Part shown: positions 33,950-44,173 of the stretch, piece by piece
Numbering within the stretch: the first letter of the stretch is position 1
Layout: each line of letters opens with the position of its first letter
NCBI RefSeq assembly: GCF_003240565.2
Contig: NZ_CP117255.1
Coordinates: 3,082,501 to 3,146,500, forward strand
From: Rhizobium tumorigenes
Lineage (GTDB): Bacteria; Pseudomonadota; Alphaproteobacteria; Rhizobiales; Rhizobiaceae
DNA: 64,000 bases
Direction: 5' to 3'
The notes under the pieces: model-generated
What the model was told of the DNA's origin: nothing
The model's database searches: none
Seen by the model: only the letters and a program-made list of their open reading frames with translations
Program-made: the position numbers and the translations under genes

Positions 33950-36900
33950 TCAATGAAAATTCCGCCCCTTGGGCATGACACTGGCAGTCCCGGAGATATC
34001 CGCAAGATCCGGGACATCCCTTTTCACCGCCCTTTCACGCGCTAGGCGCTCGAGTTGCAAGGCCAGTTTCTTCTGCCGATGGTCGGCCGTTGGACGCAAC
34101 GCTTCGTCCGCTCTCTCGCTCGCGCCGAAACGCCTTGCTTCACGCTGCAGGATGCCGAGTGCAGGGGTCAGGTCCTCGAGGTGATCGGCAACCACGTGAA
34201 TGACGCCATTGGCACTTTGCAGCCGCCCATGGATCTTCACCAGCCGCGCGCCCATCGCAATCGATCGGTATTTCTCGAAGATTTTCGGCCAGACAATGGC
34301 GTTGGAAACGCCCGTCTCGTCCTCGAGCGTCAAGAAAACGACCCCCTTTGCAGACCCCGGCCTCTGGCGCACCAGCACCAGACCGGCAATGATCAACTTG
34401 CGGCCGGATGGAACGGTAAGCAGATCGACATTGCGAACAATGCCCATCCCGGTGAACTCGGTGCGCAGGAATGCTACCGGATGCGCCTTCAGCGAGAGCG
34501 ACAGGGCACGATAATCCTCTATCACCTCTTCGCCCGGCAACATGGTGGGGAGGGTAACCTCCGGCTCGACCTGCAGATCGGCCCTGTCGGCGAGATCGAA
34601 CAGCGGCAGGTTCTCAGCCGCATTTTTGGCATCCAGCGCCCGCACGGCCCAGAGAGCCTCCCGCCTGTTGAGACCGATTGACCGGAAGCCATCGGCATCG
34701 GCCAGCTTCTCGATATCGCTTCTCGTCAGCCCGGACCGCAGCCAGAGATCGCGCACGGAAACATATCCGGCGCCGCGCCGTCCCACGAGGAGGTCCCTCA
34801 TGTCGCCCTCCGATACTCCACGCACCTGTCGAAAGCCCAGCCGGACGGCCTTCTGCGTCCGGATCACACCCTGCATCGATGCATGCCTAGGGTCGATGGC
34901 GTTGGGAGAAGGTGCATCTTCAAGGATCGAATCCCACTCCGACAGATTGATATCGACCGGGCGAACGTCGACACCGTGCTCACGCGCATCGCGAACCAGC
35001 TGCGCCGGCGCGTAAAAACCCATCGGTTGCGAATTCAGCAGCGCCGCACAGAAGACGTCCGGATAATAGGTCTTGAACCAGCAGGATGCATAGACCAGCA
35101 AGGCGAAGGAGGCGGCATGGCTTTCCGGAAAACCGTATTCGGCAAAGCCTTCGATCTGGCTGAAGCAGCGCTCGGCAAACTCCTGCGAATAGTTGTTGGC
35201 CAGCATGCCGGCGATCATGTCGTCCCTGAATTCGTTGACCTTTCCAGATCGCTTGAAGGTGGCCATCGAGCGTCGCAGCCGGTCGGCCTTGGCGGGAAGG
35301 AAGCCGGCTGCAGTGATGGCGATCTGCATCGCCTGCTCCTGGAACAACGGCACGCCGAGGGTGCGCTTCAGCACTGCCTCCAGCGCCGGGCTCGGATACT
35401 CGATCTCCAGGCCGCGGCGCTTGTCTTCCCGACGCTTCAAGTAGGGATGCACCATGTCGCCCTGGATCGGCCCTGGCCGGACGATTGCCACCTCGATCAC
35501 CAGATCGTAGAACTCCCGTGGCCTCAGGCGCGGCAGCATGCTCATCTGCGCCCGGCTTTCGATCTGGAAGACGCCGATCGTATCCGCCCGGCAGATCATA
35601 TCGTAGACGGGCTCGCCGTCCTGGTGATCGTCGTTACCGAGATCGGCGAGCGTCTTCTTCACCTCGTAGTGCAGCGCCAGCATGTCGAAGGCCTTGGCAA
35701 GGCAGGTCAGCATGCCAAGCGCTAGGATATCGACCTTCAGGATGTCGAGTACATCGAGATCGGTCTTGTCCCACTCGATCATATAGCGATCGGGCATGGC
35801 GGTGTTCATGATCGGCACGATCTCGTCGAGCCGGTCGCGGGTAATGACGAAGCCGCCGACATGCTGCGTGAGATGGCGGGGAAATCCCATCAGTTCGGAG
35901 GCATAGGACAGCACCCGCTGCGTCGTTTGATCCGAAAGATCGAGCCCTGCGGCGCGCGCCTCGCGCTCCGACAGATCGTCGGACGACCAGCCCCAGACGG
36001 TGCTTGCCAGCGCCGACTGTACGTCCTCGGAGAGCCCGAATGCCTTGGCGACCTCGCGGCCGGCGGAGCGGGCGCGATAACTGGTCACCGCCGCCGTCAG
36101 GCCGGCATGGGCGATGCCGTAGGTCCTGTAGATATACTGGATGACTTCCTCGCGGCGGGCATGCTCGAAATCGACATCGATATCCGGGGGCTCGTCGCGG
36201 TCCATGGAGATGAAGCGCTCGAACAGCAGCGTGCTCTTCTCCGGATTGACCTCGGTAATCTCGAGGCAATAGCAAAGCGTCGAATTGGCCGCCGAGCCCC
36301 GCCCCTGACAAAGGATATTCAGTTCGTAACGAGCGTGCTGGATGATCTTGTGAACCGTCAGGAAGTAGGATTCGTAGTTCTTTTGCCGGATGAGATCGAG
36401 CTCATAGGCGATCTGCGTGGAGATTTTCTCCGGCACGCCACTGGGATAACGGCGCGCGGCGCCGAGCCATGTGAGCCGCTCCAGGGTTTGCGCCGCCGTT
36501 TCCCCCGGTGCACTTTCATCCGGATAATTATGCTTCAGTTCGTCCAGCGAAAACCTCAAGCGGGCAAAAAAGGCCTGCGTGTTGGCGACCGCCTTGGGAT
36601 AGGCCTCGAAAAGCCGCGCCATTTCACGCGGTTGCTTGAGGTGGCGCTCTGCGTTGGGCGCCAAAAGAAATCCGGCATCGGCAATCGTCACATGCTCGCG
36701 GATCGCCGTGACGATATCGGCAAGCGGGCGCCTCTGAGCGCCATGATAGAGAGGCTGGTTGGTGGCAATCAACGGCAACCGCGTCTTTGCAGCCAGCATT
36801 GCAAAGGCTTCGAAGACGAAGCGGTCTCGGCCGTCATAGGATGGCGACAGGGCCAGATGCATCTGCTGCGGAAAGCGACCGCGCAACCGCTCGAGACAGG

Positions 36901-37339
36901 TCGTCAGCGATTTCCAGCCGGCAGCATCGGAAACGAGGGCAGGGTCGGGGACAACGGCCAGCATCATGGCGTCCCCCCAGGCACACAGATCCTCTTCATG
37001 CAGGATACAGCAGCCCTTTTCCGTTCTGAGGTTGCCGGCACTGAGCAGCCGGCAAAGATGGCCCCATCCGGCCCGGTTCTCCGGGTACGCAAGAATATCC
37101 GGCGTACCGTCGGCAAACACCAGCCGCGCACCGGGCTGGAATCGATAGCCGTTCTGCCGGGCGATCGCATGGGCGCGCACCACCCCCGAAACGCTGTTGC
37201 GATCGGCAATGCCAAGGCCGGTCAGGCCGCAGGATTCGGCCGCCACGACCATTTCCTCCGGACTTGAGGCGCCTTCAAGGAACGAGAAATTCGTTCTCGC
37301 CCCGATCTCGAAGAACATAGGCGCCGGGCGCGGGCTCAT
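33950..37339 (-). CDS. dnaE2: Error-prone DNA polymerase III alpha-type (DnaE2/ImuC)
   Basis: A 1,129-aa SOS-induced translesion polymerase. A PHP domain covers the first ~250 residues ([22 protein letters not shown]). The polymerase active site includes PDIDVDFEH (Asp pair) and [10 protein letters not shown], and an OB fold lies near the C-terminus ([18 protein letters not shown]). It lacks the C-terminal beta-clamp/tau region of replicative DnaE1, as expected. ATG 37339 overlaps the imuB stop as ATGA. It is the last gene of imuA-imuB-dnaE2, the mutagenesis cassette used in place of UmuDC in many alphaproteobacteria. It is followed by 135 bp before bfd. Confidence 0.95.
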   Translation of the reverse strand: MSPRPAPMFFEIGARTNFSFLEGASSPEEMVVAAESCGLTGLGIADRNSVSGVVRAHAIARQNGYRFQPGARLVFADGTPDILAYPENRAGWGHLCRLLSAGNLRTEKGCCILHEEDLCAWGDAMMLAVVPDPALVSDAAGWKSLTTCLERLRGRFPQQMHLALSPSYDGRDRFVFEAFAMLAAKTRLPLIATNQPLYHGAQRRPLADIVTAIREHVTIADAGFLLAPNAERHLKQPREMARLFEAYPKAVANTQAFFARLRFSLDELKHNYPDESAPGETAAQTLERLTWLGAARRYPSGVPEKISTQIAYELDLIRQKNYESYFLTVHKIIQHARYELNILCQGRGSAANSTLCYCLEITEVNPEKSTLLFERFISMDRDEPPDIDVDFEHARREEVIQYIYRTYGIAHAGLTAAVTSYRARSAGREVAKAFGLSEDVQSALASTVWGWSSDDLSEREARAAGLDLSDQTTQRVLSYASELMGFPRHLTQHVGGFVITRDRLDEIVPIMNTAMPDRYMIEWDKTDLDVLDILKVDILALGMLTCLAKAFDMLALHYEVKKTLADLGNDDHQDGEPVYDMICRADTIGVFQIESRAQMSMLPRLRPREFYDLVIEVAIVRPGPIQGDMVHPYLKRREDKRRGLEIEYPSPALEAVLKRTLGVPLFQEQAMQIAITAAGFLPAKADRLRRSMATFKRSGKVNEFRDDMIAGMLANNYSQEFAERCFSQIEGFAEYGFPESHAASFALLVYASCWFKTYYPDVFCAALLNSQPMGFYAPAQLVRDAREHGVDVRPVDINLSEWDSILEDAPSPNAIDPRHASMQGVIRTQKAVRLGFRQVRGVSEGDMRDLLVGRRGAGYVSVRDLWLRSGLTRSDIEKLADADGFRSIGLNRREALWAVRALDAKNAAENLPLFDLADRADLQVEPEVTLPTMLPGEEVIEDYRALSLSLKAHPVAFLRTEFTGMGIVRNVDLLTVPSGRKLIIAGLVLVRQRPGSAKGVVFLTLEDETGVSNAIVWPKIFEKYRSIAMGARLVKIHGRLQSANGVIHVVADHLEDLTPALGILQREARRFGASERADEALRPTADHRQKKLALQLERLARERAVKRDVPDLADISGTASVMPKGRNFH

Positions 37340-38946
37340 GCGAAAACCCCGTGCATCAGCCAGCGCGGCGACGCGCCTTGCCCATAGAGCCCCTCGCGAA
37401 ACATCCAGAAGCGGTGGCCGCTCTGTACTTCCAGCCTGAAATAGTCGCGTGGCGGGGCCGCCTCGCCATCCAGCCACCATTCGCGTGCCAGCCTCTCCGG
37501 CCCCTCGGCGCGCAGCACCTCGTGCATCGTTCGCCGCCATCGAAATCTCTGTGGCGGTCCCTCCGGCACCTCCGCCATGAACGTCTCGACAGGCTCCGGC
37601 GTCCGGAACAGCCGCAGCGGTCGCTCGGACCGGCCGGCCCCGACCGTCGGGCCGGTCGTCTGTCGCGGCTTGTCGGACAGCACGTCCGCTGCGGGCACGA
37701 ACAGCGCCGCCCGCTCCGGCACGTGACTTTCCGCCAGTTCCAGCGCCTGCAGACAGGCGCGCCCGAGCCGGGCTGCGACCTGGTCGACAAAAGCGGAAAG
37801 CGACTGCTCCGTTGGTCCATCAGCAGTGAAGTCCGCCTGCAACGCATCGAAGATCTCATGCTGCAGCACGTTAAGGCGGACGATCTCGTAGCCGAAGCCG
37901 GCATCGAGATCGTCATGCACGGCCTTGATACGCTCTGAAAACAGAGAAGCGATACGTTTTGGCTCGCGCAGCGGCTTCGACGCACCGGCCGAAATCCGGA
38001 ATACGGCGCCGTCGACCCTGAACAGCAGCAGTTCGAACAGCCGACCGCCGATACCGCGGGCTTCCAGCCCTGGCTTCAGGGCAGCCCCGAGCTGGCCCGC
38101 GAGCATAAGAATATCCTCCTCGGCCTGAACAGGCTCGATGAGGCGTCGTTCGGCAGAAAGGCTGGCCACTGGCCGTCGCGGCGAAATCGGCTCCTCGTCA
38201 AGGCCGAGCGCCTGGTCGAGGCGCAAAAGCAGATGCGCGCCGAACCGTCGTGCCAATGGCGCCCGGGCGGCAGCGATGATATCGCCGACCTGCTTCAGGC
38301 CTAGCTTCTGCAGGGCGGCGACGGTCGGTCCGTCGAGCCTGAGCGACGCCACGGGCAATGGCGCCAGCACAGTCTCCATCTCATCCGCTTCGACAATGCC
38401 GCTGCGGCCAAAGCGTGCGACGGCCCAGGAGAGGCCCGGAGAAGATGAAATGGCGCCCCGCACCTCGAGACCCAGATGGAACAACCGGTGCAGCACATCC
38501 TTCAGCAGTGCCCGCTCACCCCCGAAAAGGTGGGCGCAGCCGGTAATATCGAGGAACAGGCCGTCACGACCATCCAGCGATACCAGCGGCGTATAGCGGT
38601 CACACCAGTCGGCCATCGCCTCCAGCAGTCGCCGGTCGGCCGCATCATCTTCCTCGACCACATCAAGGTCTGGACAGATGGCCCGTGCCTCGGCCACGCC
38701 TTGCCCCGGCTTCAGACCGATGCCCTCGGCCGCCGCTTCCAGGGCTATCAGCCGCATGGCATTTTTCACCCGCCCGGCGCAGACCAGCGGCGGCGTCTCA
38801 GGACGCCCGGTGGTACGCCACGACAGACCCCAGCGCTTGCGGGCGATCCGGTCGGTCGACAGCCGGGGAAATGTGAGGGCCAGAATGCGCTGCTGGCCGT
38901 TCGACAGCGGCAGGCTGCCGGTTGACAGGGGAAAATTGGCGGTCAT
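37336..38946 (-). CDS. imuB: ImuB, inactive Y-family polymerase homologue
   Basis: 536 aa from ATG 38946 (MTANFPLST); an ATG two codons earlier (38952) is equally possible. It links ImuA and DnaE2 to the beta clamp. The Y-family body is visible from [20 protein letters not shown] through [15 protein letters not shown] to the helix-hairpin region [22 protein letters not shown]. The acidic catalytic residues of active Pol IV/V are not conserved, as is known for ImuB. The C-terminal RWLMHGVFA and WMFREGLYG stretch is the typical family end. The first ~50 codons lie inside the imuA reading frame. The gene is coupled to dnaE2 by ATGA. Confidence 0.94.
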   Translation of the reverse strand: MTANFPLSTGSLPLSNGQQRILALTFPRLSTDRIARKRWGLSWRTTGRPETPPLVCAGRVKNAMRLIALEAAAEGIGLKPGQGVAEARAICPDLDVVEEDDAADRRLLEAMADWCDRYTPLVSLDGRDGLFLDITGCAHLFGGERALLKDVLHRLFHLGLEVRGAISSSPGLSWAVARFGRSGIVEADEMETVLAPLPVASLRLDGPTVAALQKLGLKQVGDIIAAARAPLARRFGAHLLLRLDQALGLDEEPISPRRPVASLSAERRLIEPVQAEEDILMLAGQLGAALKPGLEARGIGGRLFELLLFRVDGAVFRISAGASKPLREPKRIASLFSERIKAVHDDLDAGFGYEIVRLNVLQHEIFDALQADFTADGPTEQSLSAFVDQVAARLGRACLQALELAESHVPERAALFVPAADVLSDKPRQTTGPTVGAGRSERPLRLFRTPEPVETFMAEVPEGPPQRFRWRRTMHEVLRAEGPERLAREWWLDGEAAPPRDYFRLEVQSGHRFWMFREGLYGQGASPRWLMHGVFA

Positions 38947-39742
38947 GGGCATTCCATTCGAGGACAAATGATAAGGGAGCCGGGTTGCGGCTCTTTTCCA
39001 GGGTGAGACGGAAGGACGGGTTACCGATACTGCCGCCCAGCATCGATCCGTCCGGCAAAGGCCGCGCCGAGGCCGGCGCGGGTTCGATATGAAGGCGCAG
39101 AAGGGCGCTGCTGGCCTCTTCCTGCCCGGCTTGCCTGAGGACAAACAGCGGTCGCCCGGCAGCCTTGGCCCGCAGGCTCAGCCGGCGACTTTCCGTCAGG
39201 CCGAAATGGGCGGGATTGCCGCGCACCTCGAGCACGACGAGGGTAAAGACGGCACTGGCAAGCGCCTCCTCCGCCAGCCACAGCGCCTCTTCGAGTTTTC
39301 GCGGCGCCGCGTGCAGGAAGCCGCGTGGCATGACGCCGAAATCCTGTAGGCCCAGGGCATAGGGCAGGCCTGCTTCCAGCATTACCATCGTCTCGCCGAT
39401 CCAGAGGACCGGCGAGACGCCGGCATGGTTGTCGCGCGCCCTGAGCCTTGCGGCTAAAGCCAGCACGAAGCCGGTCGCAGCCCCTGCATCACGCAGGCTG
39501 GAAGAGCGTATCTCGGTCAGCGCATCGAGGGGAAAGCCCCCCTTGAGCGCCACATCGAGATCCGCAACACCGCTCGAGAGCAGCGCCTTCCCCACGGAAC
39601 GAGCCTTGCCCGAGGCAGCACTTTCGTTGCCCAGGCGATCGTGCTCGGTCGCCAAAATGGCCGTCACGGGCTTGCCTTCCAGACGGGCGATGGTTTCGCG
39701 CAGGGCAAAAAGCGTCTCCCGCGCCACGGCATTGCTAGCCAT
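38798..39742 (-). CDS. imuA: ImuA, RecA/SulA-like mutagenesis protein
   Basis: A 314-aa first gene of the SOS cassette. The RecA-like fold is visible in GVADLDVALKGGFPLDALTEIRSSS and VLWIGETMVMLEAGLPYALGL. Homologous sequence seems to end near [12 protein letters not shown]; the last ~45 residues are Pro/Arg/Ala-rich and lie over the imuB start in another frame. AGGAG stands 9 nt before ATG 39742, and a LexA box follows at 39766-39780. ImuA binds ImuB and DnaE2 and is required for DNA-damage mutagenesis in Caulobacter and other alphaproteobacteria. Confidence 0.92.
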   Translation of the reverse strand: MASNAVARETLFALRETIARLEGKPVTAILATEHDRLGNESAASGKARSVGKALLSSGVADLDVALKGGFPLDALTEIRSSSLRDAGAATGFVLALAARLRARDNHAGVSPVLWIGETMVMLEAGLPYALGLQDFGVMPRGFLHAAPRKLEEALWLAEEALASAVFTLVVLEVRGNPAHFGLTESRRLSLRAKAAGRPLFVLRQAGQEEASSALLRLHIEPAPASARPLPDGSMLGGSIGNPSFRLTLEKSRNPAPLSFVLEWNAHDRQFSPVNRQPAAVERPAAHSGPHISPAVDRPDRPQALGSVVAYHRAS

Positions 39743-39765
39743 GGACGTTAGCTCCTGAGTAGATT

Positions 39766-39780
39766 GTTCCTGTTATGTTC
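39766..39780. promoter_or_regulatory. LexA operator (alphaproteobacterial SOS box)
   Basis: GTTC-N7-GTTC with the sequence GTTCCTGTTATGTTC, an exact match to the direct-repeat LexA site of alphaproteobacteria. It lies 24 bp outside the imuA start and so predicts SOS control of imuA-imuB-dnaE2. The plus-strand metallopeptidase gene starts 125 bp on the other side and could also feel it. Confidence 0.9.
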
Positions 39781-39905
39781 TTATAGATTCCAGAGCGCTA
39801 AAGAAGAGTCAACAGGGATTCTCTGTGAATTTATTCCTGCCTTGAATTGGCTCTCGAAAAATTTCCCCAAAGCCTCTATATGGGCCGAAAGAAGGGAATG
39901 AGATC

Positions 39906-40343
39906 ATGGCCCGCATTGACCAGAGCGACGATTGGCGGGACCGCCACGCGCCGACAATCAGCGCATTCGAGTCGCTCGCTGCCGAAGCCTACGGCCATCT
40001 GCCGGAGGAATTCCGTGCTCTGACCGGCAACCTGTCGATCGAGGTCGAGGATTTCCCGGATGATGAGATCTTCGATGACATGGCGCTGGAAACGCCTTTC
40101 GACCTGCTCGGCCTGTTCGAAGGCCGCGGCATTTCCGAGCGCTTTACGGTAGAGACCGGCGAGATGCCCAACCGCATCCGCCTCTATCGCCGGCCTATCA
40201 TCGATTACTGGGCCGAGAACGACGAGACGCTGGGCGATATCATCACCCACGTCCTGATCCACGAAATCGGCCACCATTTTGGCCTCAGCGATGACGATAT
40301 GGAACGCATCGAGGCCAGCGCCGAGGAAGCCACGGATCGCTGA
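39906..40343 (+). CDS. Minimal zinc metallopeptidase (MMP, zincin-like family)
   Basis: A 145-aa cytoplasmic protein of the metallopeptidase family found next to SOS or cell-wall genes in many proteobacteria (PF06262). The zinc site HEIGHHFGLSDDD lies near residue 120 (HExxH with a downstream Asp). The fold otherwise is small and acidic. No signal peptide. Physiological substrate unknown. It has an AGGGAATGAGATC leader before ATG 39906. Confidence 0.88.
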   Translation: MARIDQSDDWRDRHAPTISAFESLAAEAYGHLPEEFRALTGNLSIEVEDFPDDEIFDDMALETPFDLLGLFEGRGISERFTVETGEMPNRIRLYRRPIIDYWAENDETLGDIITHVLIHEIGHHFGLSDDDMERIEASAEEATDR

Positions 40344-40351
40344 CGCCCGCT

Positions 40352-40558
40352 CTACTGCTCCGACAGCTTCATGTCGGGATAGTAGTCCTTGCCCGGAACG
40401 TCCTTCACGACGGCCTGGCCGCACTGCATGACGCCGGTTGCGGCATTGAAGGCATAGGTCGGCGAACCCGACAGCACCCAGCCCTTGGAAAGGGCCGCCG
40501 ATACCTTGTGACAGAAGGCGGAATCGTCCGGGCCGGTGAGGAAGCGATAGAGTTTCAT
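40352..40558 (-). CDS. DUF1737 family small protein
   Basis: A 68-aa soluble protein starting MKLYRFLTGPDDSAFCHKVSAALSKGWVLSGSP, which is the DUF1737 pattern (short alpha/beta protein with a GW-L-GSP turn). Function unknown. ATG 40558 overlaps the lyase stop by 4 bp (ATGA), so it is translated from the same mRNA as the preceding lyase. It converges on the metallopeptidase gene. Confidence 0.88.
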   Translation of the reverse strand: MKLYRFLTGPDDSAFCHKVSAALSKGWVLSGSPTYAFNAATGVMQCGQAVVKDVPGKDYYPDMKLSEQ

Positions 40559-41463
40559 GACGACGTCTTTCGGTCTGCAATGAGATCGGCTTTATGGACC
40601 AGTCCCTCCGCCTCGACAAGATGCAGCCGCTCGACCATCTGCCCGTCGAGATCAATGACGTTGAGCCCGGCGGCGGCGGGCTCGGCGAAGGCAGCAATGA
40701 TTTTCCGCGCCTGCGCGACGGCGGCCTCGTTGGGGCCGAAGTGGCGGTTGGCGGCGTCGATCTGGGCCGGATGGATCAGCATCTTGCCGCCAAACCCCAT
40801 GGCCCGACCTTGGGCGCACTCATCGGCAAATGCGGAAAGATCCCTGAAATCGTTGAAAACGCTATCGATCGCGTCGAGCCCGTAGGCGCGGACTGCCAGC
40901 ACCACCTGCATCAGCCAAGGCACCAGATAGGTCCGTCCTGGCAGTGCCGGAACGCCGGTTTCCTTGCGCAGGTCGTTCAGGCCGACGACGAAGCAGTCCA
41001 GCCTGGAACCGCCTGTCCGGCCGAATTCGGCAAGGGCGGCAACATTGAGAATGCCCCTTGGCGTCTCGATCATCGCCCAGATGCGCAGCTCCTCCGGCGC
41101 GTCCGCATCGGCCAGCCGGTCGCCGACTGTCATGATGTCCTGAGGTTCGTCGACCTTGGGCAGCAACACCGCATCCGGCCGCAGCGCCAGCACGAGGTCC
41201 AAGTCGGCCTTGCCGAACATGGAATCGAGCCCGTTGATCCGGATGATCAGTTCCTTGCCGGGAGGTTTCGGCCCGGCAAAGAAGGCACGCACATTGTCCC
41301 GCGCTTCTTCTTTACGCTCCGAGGCAACGGAATCTTCCAGATCGAAGATCACCGCATCGCAATCGAGATCGTGGATTTTCTCGAGCGCCCGGCGGTTGAT
41401 CGCCGGCACGCTGAGGACGGAACGGCGCAGGCGCGCGGAACGGGTGTGCGGAAAACGGCTCAT
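40555..41463 (-). CDS. HpcH/HpaI-type CoA-ester lyase (CitE-like)
   Basis: 302 aa from ATG 41463 (MSRFPHTRSARLRRSVLSVPA); the frame to 41547 adds a Cys-rich tail without a start signal. It is a Mg-dependent TIM barrel that cleaves or forms C-C bonds in acyl-CoA or keto-acid substrates. Family marks are VLSVPAINRRALEKIHDLDCDAVIFDLEDSV, IRINGLDS (Arg), MIETPRGI with the metal Glu, and GKMLIHPAQID. Citramalyl-CoA, L-malyl-CoA or methylmalyl-CoA lyase are possible; sequence alone does not decide. It is coupled to a DUF1737 gene. Confidence 0.88.
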   Translation of the reverse strand: MSRFPHTRSARLRRSVLSVPAINRRALEKIHDLDCDAVIFDLEDSVASERKEEARDNVRAFFAGPKPPGKELIIRINGLDSMFGKADLDLVLALRPDAVLLPKVDEPQDIMTVGDRLADADAPEELRIWAMIETPRGILNVAALAEFGRTGGSRLDCFVVGLNDLRKETGVPALPGRTYLVPWLMQVVLAVRAYGLDAIDSVFNDFRDLSAFADECAQGRAMGFGGKMLIHPAQIDAANRHFGPNEAAVAQARKIIAAFAEPAAAGLNVIDLDGQMVERLHLVEAEGLVHKADLIADRKTSS

Positions 41464-41576
41464 AGACGACTTCTGCCAATCTTTGCTGCAGCAGGCAAGA
41501 CAACAAAAAGCCACTCTCCTCTTGCATAGCAGCGGGTCTGGGGCCACATTGGCTGCAGAGAAAGGGTCCCAAAGCC

Positions 41577-41807
41577 ATGAAGAATATCCGTTCGCTGTTT
41601 CTCGCCTTCACAGGCGTCGCAATCTTTGCAGGCTTGGCCTTACTCACAGTTTCCCTGACGCTGGTCTTTGCCGCCATTCTGACCGTCTTCCTCGCCGTTC
41701 GCGTGCTATCGACCCGCGCCAAGCCGGTGCCCGTTCGCGCCACCGCAAATGGAACAAAGCCGATGCGTATCTGGAACGACGGCCGCGGCACCATCATCGA
41801 TCTGTGA
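41577..41807 (+). CDS. Small membrane protein, unknown function
   Basis: 76 aa. Residues 5-45 are hydrophobic (LFLAFTGVAIFAGLALLTVSLTLVFAAILTVFLAVRVL) and probably form a two-helix hairpin, followed by a basic tail and an unusual end, KPMRIWNDGRGTIIDL. Similar small proteins occur next to leuD in rhizobia as far as I recall. AAAGGGTCCC precedes ATG 41577. It is transcribed toward leuD, 149 bp away. Confidence 0.75.
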   Translation: MKNIRSLFLAFTGVAIFAGLALLTVSLTLVFAAILTVFLAVRVLSTRAKPVPVRATANGTKPMRIWNDGRGTIIDL

Positions 41808-41956
41808 TCGCTGCCGCTCCCCGTCGTCCACTCTCGCCATCACCCTTTTGTCATACCGTGGCGAAATCTTCACGATATTTTTCTTCATTTCCTGCCCAAT
41901 TTGCTCTATTAGCTGGAAAATTCGTTGATGCGGCGAAATCGTAGGCAGGAATTTCC

Positions 41957-42562
41957 ATGGACAAGTTCGTGAAGCTGACGGGTGTCGCGGCACCTCTCCC
42001 GGTCGTCAATGTCGATACCGACATGATCATCCCGAAGGATTATCTGAAGACTATCAAACGCACCGGCCTCGGCGTCGGCCTGTTTGCCGAGGCTCGCTAC
42101 CGGGATGACGGTACGCCGAATCCGGATTTCGTGCTCAATAAGCCAGCCTATCAGAACGCCAAGATCCTGGTTGCCGGCGACAATTTCGGTTGCGGTTCGT
42201 CGCGCGAGCATGCCCCTTGGGCCCTGCTCGATTTCGGCATCCGCTGCGTCATATCGACAAGCTTTGCCGACATCTTCTACAACAACTGTTTCAAGAACGG
42301 CATTCTGCCGATCACGGTTTCGCCGGAAGACCTGGAGAAGCTGATGGACGACGCTTCGCGTGGCTCCAATGCCGTTCTGACGATCGATCTCGAAAACATG
42401 GCAATCACCGGTCCTGACGGCGGCTCGATCACCTTCGATCTCGACCCCTTCAAGCGCCATTGCCTGCTGAACGGCCTGGACGACATCGGCCTGACGCTGG
42501 AAAAGGGAGCGGCCATCGACCGCTTTGAAAAGTCCAACGCCGTAGTCCATCCCTGGGCCTGA
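41957..42562 (+). CDS. leuD: 3-isopropylmalate dehydratase small subunit
   Basis: 201-aa swivel-domain subunit of LeuCD, which isomerises 2- to 3-isopropylmalate in leucine synthesis. [23 protein letters not shown] at the start, [17 protein letters not shown] near residue 75 and [17 protein letters not shown] are diagnostic. GGCAGGAATTTCC precedes ATG 41957. leuC is not in the window, which is usual for rhizobia where the two genes are separated. A strong terminator follows. Confidence 0.97.
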   Translation: MDKFVKLTGVAAPLPVVNVDTDMIIPKDYLKTIKRTGLGVGLFAEARYRDDGTPNPDFVLNKPAYQNAKILVAGDNFGCGSSREHAPWALLDFGIRCVISTSFADIFYNNCFKNGILPITVSPEDLEKLMDDASRGSNAVLTIDLENMAITGPDGGSITFDLDPFKRHCLLNGLDDIGLTLEKGAAIDRFEKSNAVVHPWA

Positions 42563-42586
42563 TTTTTAGAACCATCTAGCATCCAG

Positions 42587-42611
42587 GCCGGGCCCGTTGC
42601 CCGGCTTTTTT
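42587..42611 (+). terminator. Rho-independent terminator of leuD
   Basis: GCCGGGC-CCGTT-GCCCGGC followed by six T; begins 24 bp behind the leuD stop. Confidence 0.95.
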
Positions 42612-42780
42612 GTGCCTTTTCCGGGCACCGACCGCTGCCCTTCTCCAGCATCCGCGCGTGGGTCTTTCTGGCACAAGGGGCGCGGACCAGCCGCTTGGCG
42701 GCTTAACGGTTTCTTTGCTCGAATCCCTTACCGCTCGCTGCGCTGCGCTGCGGATAGCTGTGTGTTATCGGGAATAAAGA

Positions 42781-42999
42781 ATGAATAGTTCCAAGAATTT
42801 TACCGGCTGGGCACTTGATCGGGCCGAAGCAATCGTTGCCGACCAGGGATTCGACATCATCGAATCGACCAGCGACCATCCGCGCTGGACGAAGGAGCAG
42901 AAGGTTGTCCGACTGACCCTCGCGATCATCGAAGCTCTTGTCGATGCTCACAATTTCGGCCGCGAAGACGAGAAGCCGAACCGCGGGCTCCACTCCTGA
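42781..42999 (+). CDS. Hypothetical protein, 72 aa
   Basis: A short, acidic, soluble protein beginning MNSSKNFTGWALDRAEAIVADQGFDIIESTSDHPRW. The composition is protein-like, with a helical middle (KEQKVVRLTLAIIEALVDAHNF). The ribosome site GGGAATAAAGA is weak. No family recognised. It is isolated between the leuD terminator and the diguanylate cyclase gene. Confidence 0.55.
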   Translation: MNSSKNFTGWALDRAEAIVADQGFDIIESTSDHPRWTKEQKVVRLTLAIIEALVDAHNFGREDEKPNRGLHS

Positions 43000-43190
43000 A
43001 AACGTTAAACCGTAACCGAGGCAGTGTGCGGCCAGGATGGTGATCCCGCCGCATAGTCTGTCCGTTCACTCTCATAGCCCCGCCCAGTGAGACAAGCTCA
43101 TTGCTGTCGATAACTATCACGTGTATTTTAGCCATGCCTTAAGGCTTTCAAAATAGGGTCGCCGCATCCACGAAAATTCCGGGGCTGGCC

Positions 43191-44153
43191 ATGGACGAGG
43201 ACGAAGTAATTCCACCAGACGTGCTGGCTTCGATGCTGGTGCGGATGTTCGAATTGGCGCCCATAGCCATGGCGATTACCACCAGCGACACACGGACCTC
43301 CAGCTATGCGAAGGTCAACGACGCCTATCTTCGCCTGACGGGTCTCAACTGGAACAAGATCCGGGGGAAGAAGCTCATTTCCGAAGGATCGGCGATCGAT
43401 AGCCCGGCGCGCGACCGTCGCCATCGCCTCTTGGCAGAAGAAGGTAGCTATGTGCTTGAGGAGGTCGATATCGTTCATGTCGATGGCACCACTATACCGA
43501 CGCTGATTTCCGCCCAGCGCACTGTCGTCAACGGCGTCTCCTTCGATGTCGAGGTCATCGTAGACGTCTCGTCTCGCGTCCGGCAGCAACGCGAGATCGA
43601 GAACGCCCTGAAGGCCTCGGCCATGACAGACGCTCTTTCGGGACTGCCGAACAGGGCCAGCTTCGACGCCGTGATCGCCGAACACCTCAACGAAAACAGG
43701 CCGACCAGGAATATCCTGGCTCTCGCCTTCATCGACCTGAACGGTTTCAAGGCAGTCAATGACAGGCTGGGCCATGGCGCCGGCGACGAGGTCTTGCGGA
43801 TAATAGCCGCCCGTCTGCGCGAGCACTCGCGCGCCAACGACTTTATCGCCCGGATCGGCGGCGATGAGTTCGCAATACTGATAGAGACCGATCCGGTCAC
43901 CGCATCGACATTGCCGCAGACAATCCGCGAGACCATGGAGCGCGTCTTCAAGCCTATCGCCATTGAAGGGCATGTTACCGATACCGGCGCTGCTGTCGGC
44001 GTCGCATTTCTCGGTGCCGACGACGACCCAGCATCGTTCGTCAGGCGGGCAGATGAGTTCATGTATCTTGCCAAGACGACGGAGCAACGCGTTGCGGTCG
44101 TCTGCTCCGGTCAGATCCTGACGCCGGTGTCACCAATCTTCCGCGCGCGATAA
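43191..44153 (+). CDS. PAS-GGDEF diguanylate cyclase
   Basis: A 320-aa cytoplasmic c-di-GMP synthase. A PAS domain covers ~15-130 (MFELAPIAMAITTSDTRTS, VNDAYLRLTGLNWNKIRGKK). The GGDEF domain follows at ~140-300, with DALSGLPNRASFD, the active-site loop ARIGGDEFAI, and an RAND (RxxD) inhibitory site exactly five residues before GGDEF. Catalytic and feedback residues are therefore both intact, so it should be active and product-inhibited. No transmembrane segment, so the PAS domain senses an internal signal. No EAL partner nearby. It converges on emrB with 20 bp between stops. Confidence 0.92.
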   Translation: MDEDEVIPPDVLASMLVRMFELAPIAMAITTSDTRTSSYAKVNDAYLRLTGLNWNKIRGKKLISEGSAIDSPARDRRHRLLAEEGSYVLEEVDIVHVDGTTIPTLISAQRTVVNGVSFDVEVIVDVSSRVRQQREIENALKASAMTDALSGLPNRASFDAVIAEHLNENRPTRNILALAFIDLNGFKAVNDRLGHGAGDEVLRIIAARLREHSRANDFIARIGGDEFAILIETDPVTASTLPQTIRETMERVFKPIAIEGHVTDTGAAVGVAFLGADDDPASFVRRADEFMYLAKTTEQRVAVVCSGQILTPVSPIFRAR

Positions 44154-44173
44154 GCGGCGCCAACCCTCGATAA

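Noticed and set aside
38947..39144. Upstream extension of imuB to 39144
   Set aside because: The added 66 residues are Arg/Pro-rich translation of imuA sequence; family homology begins after ATG 38946.
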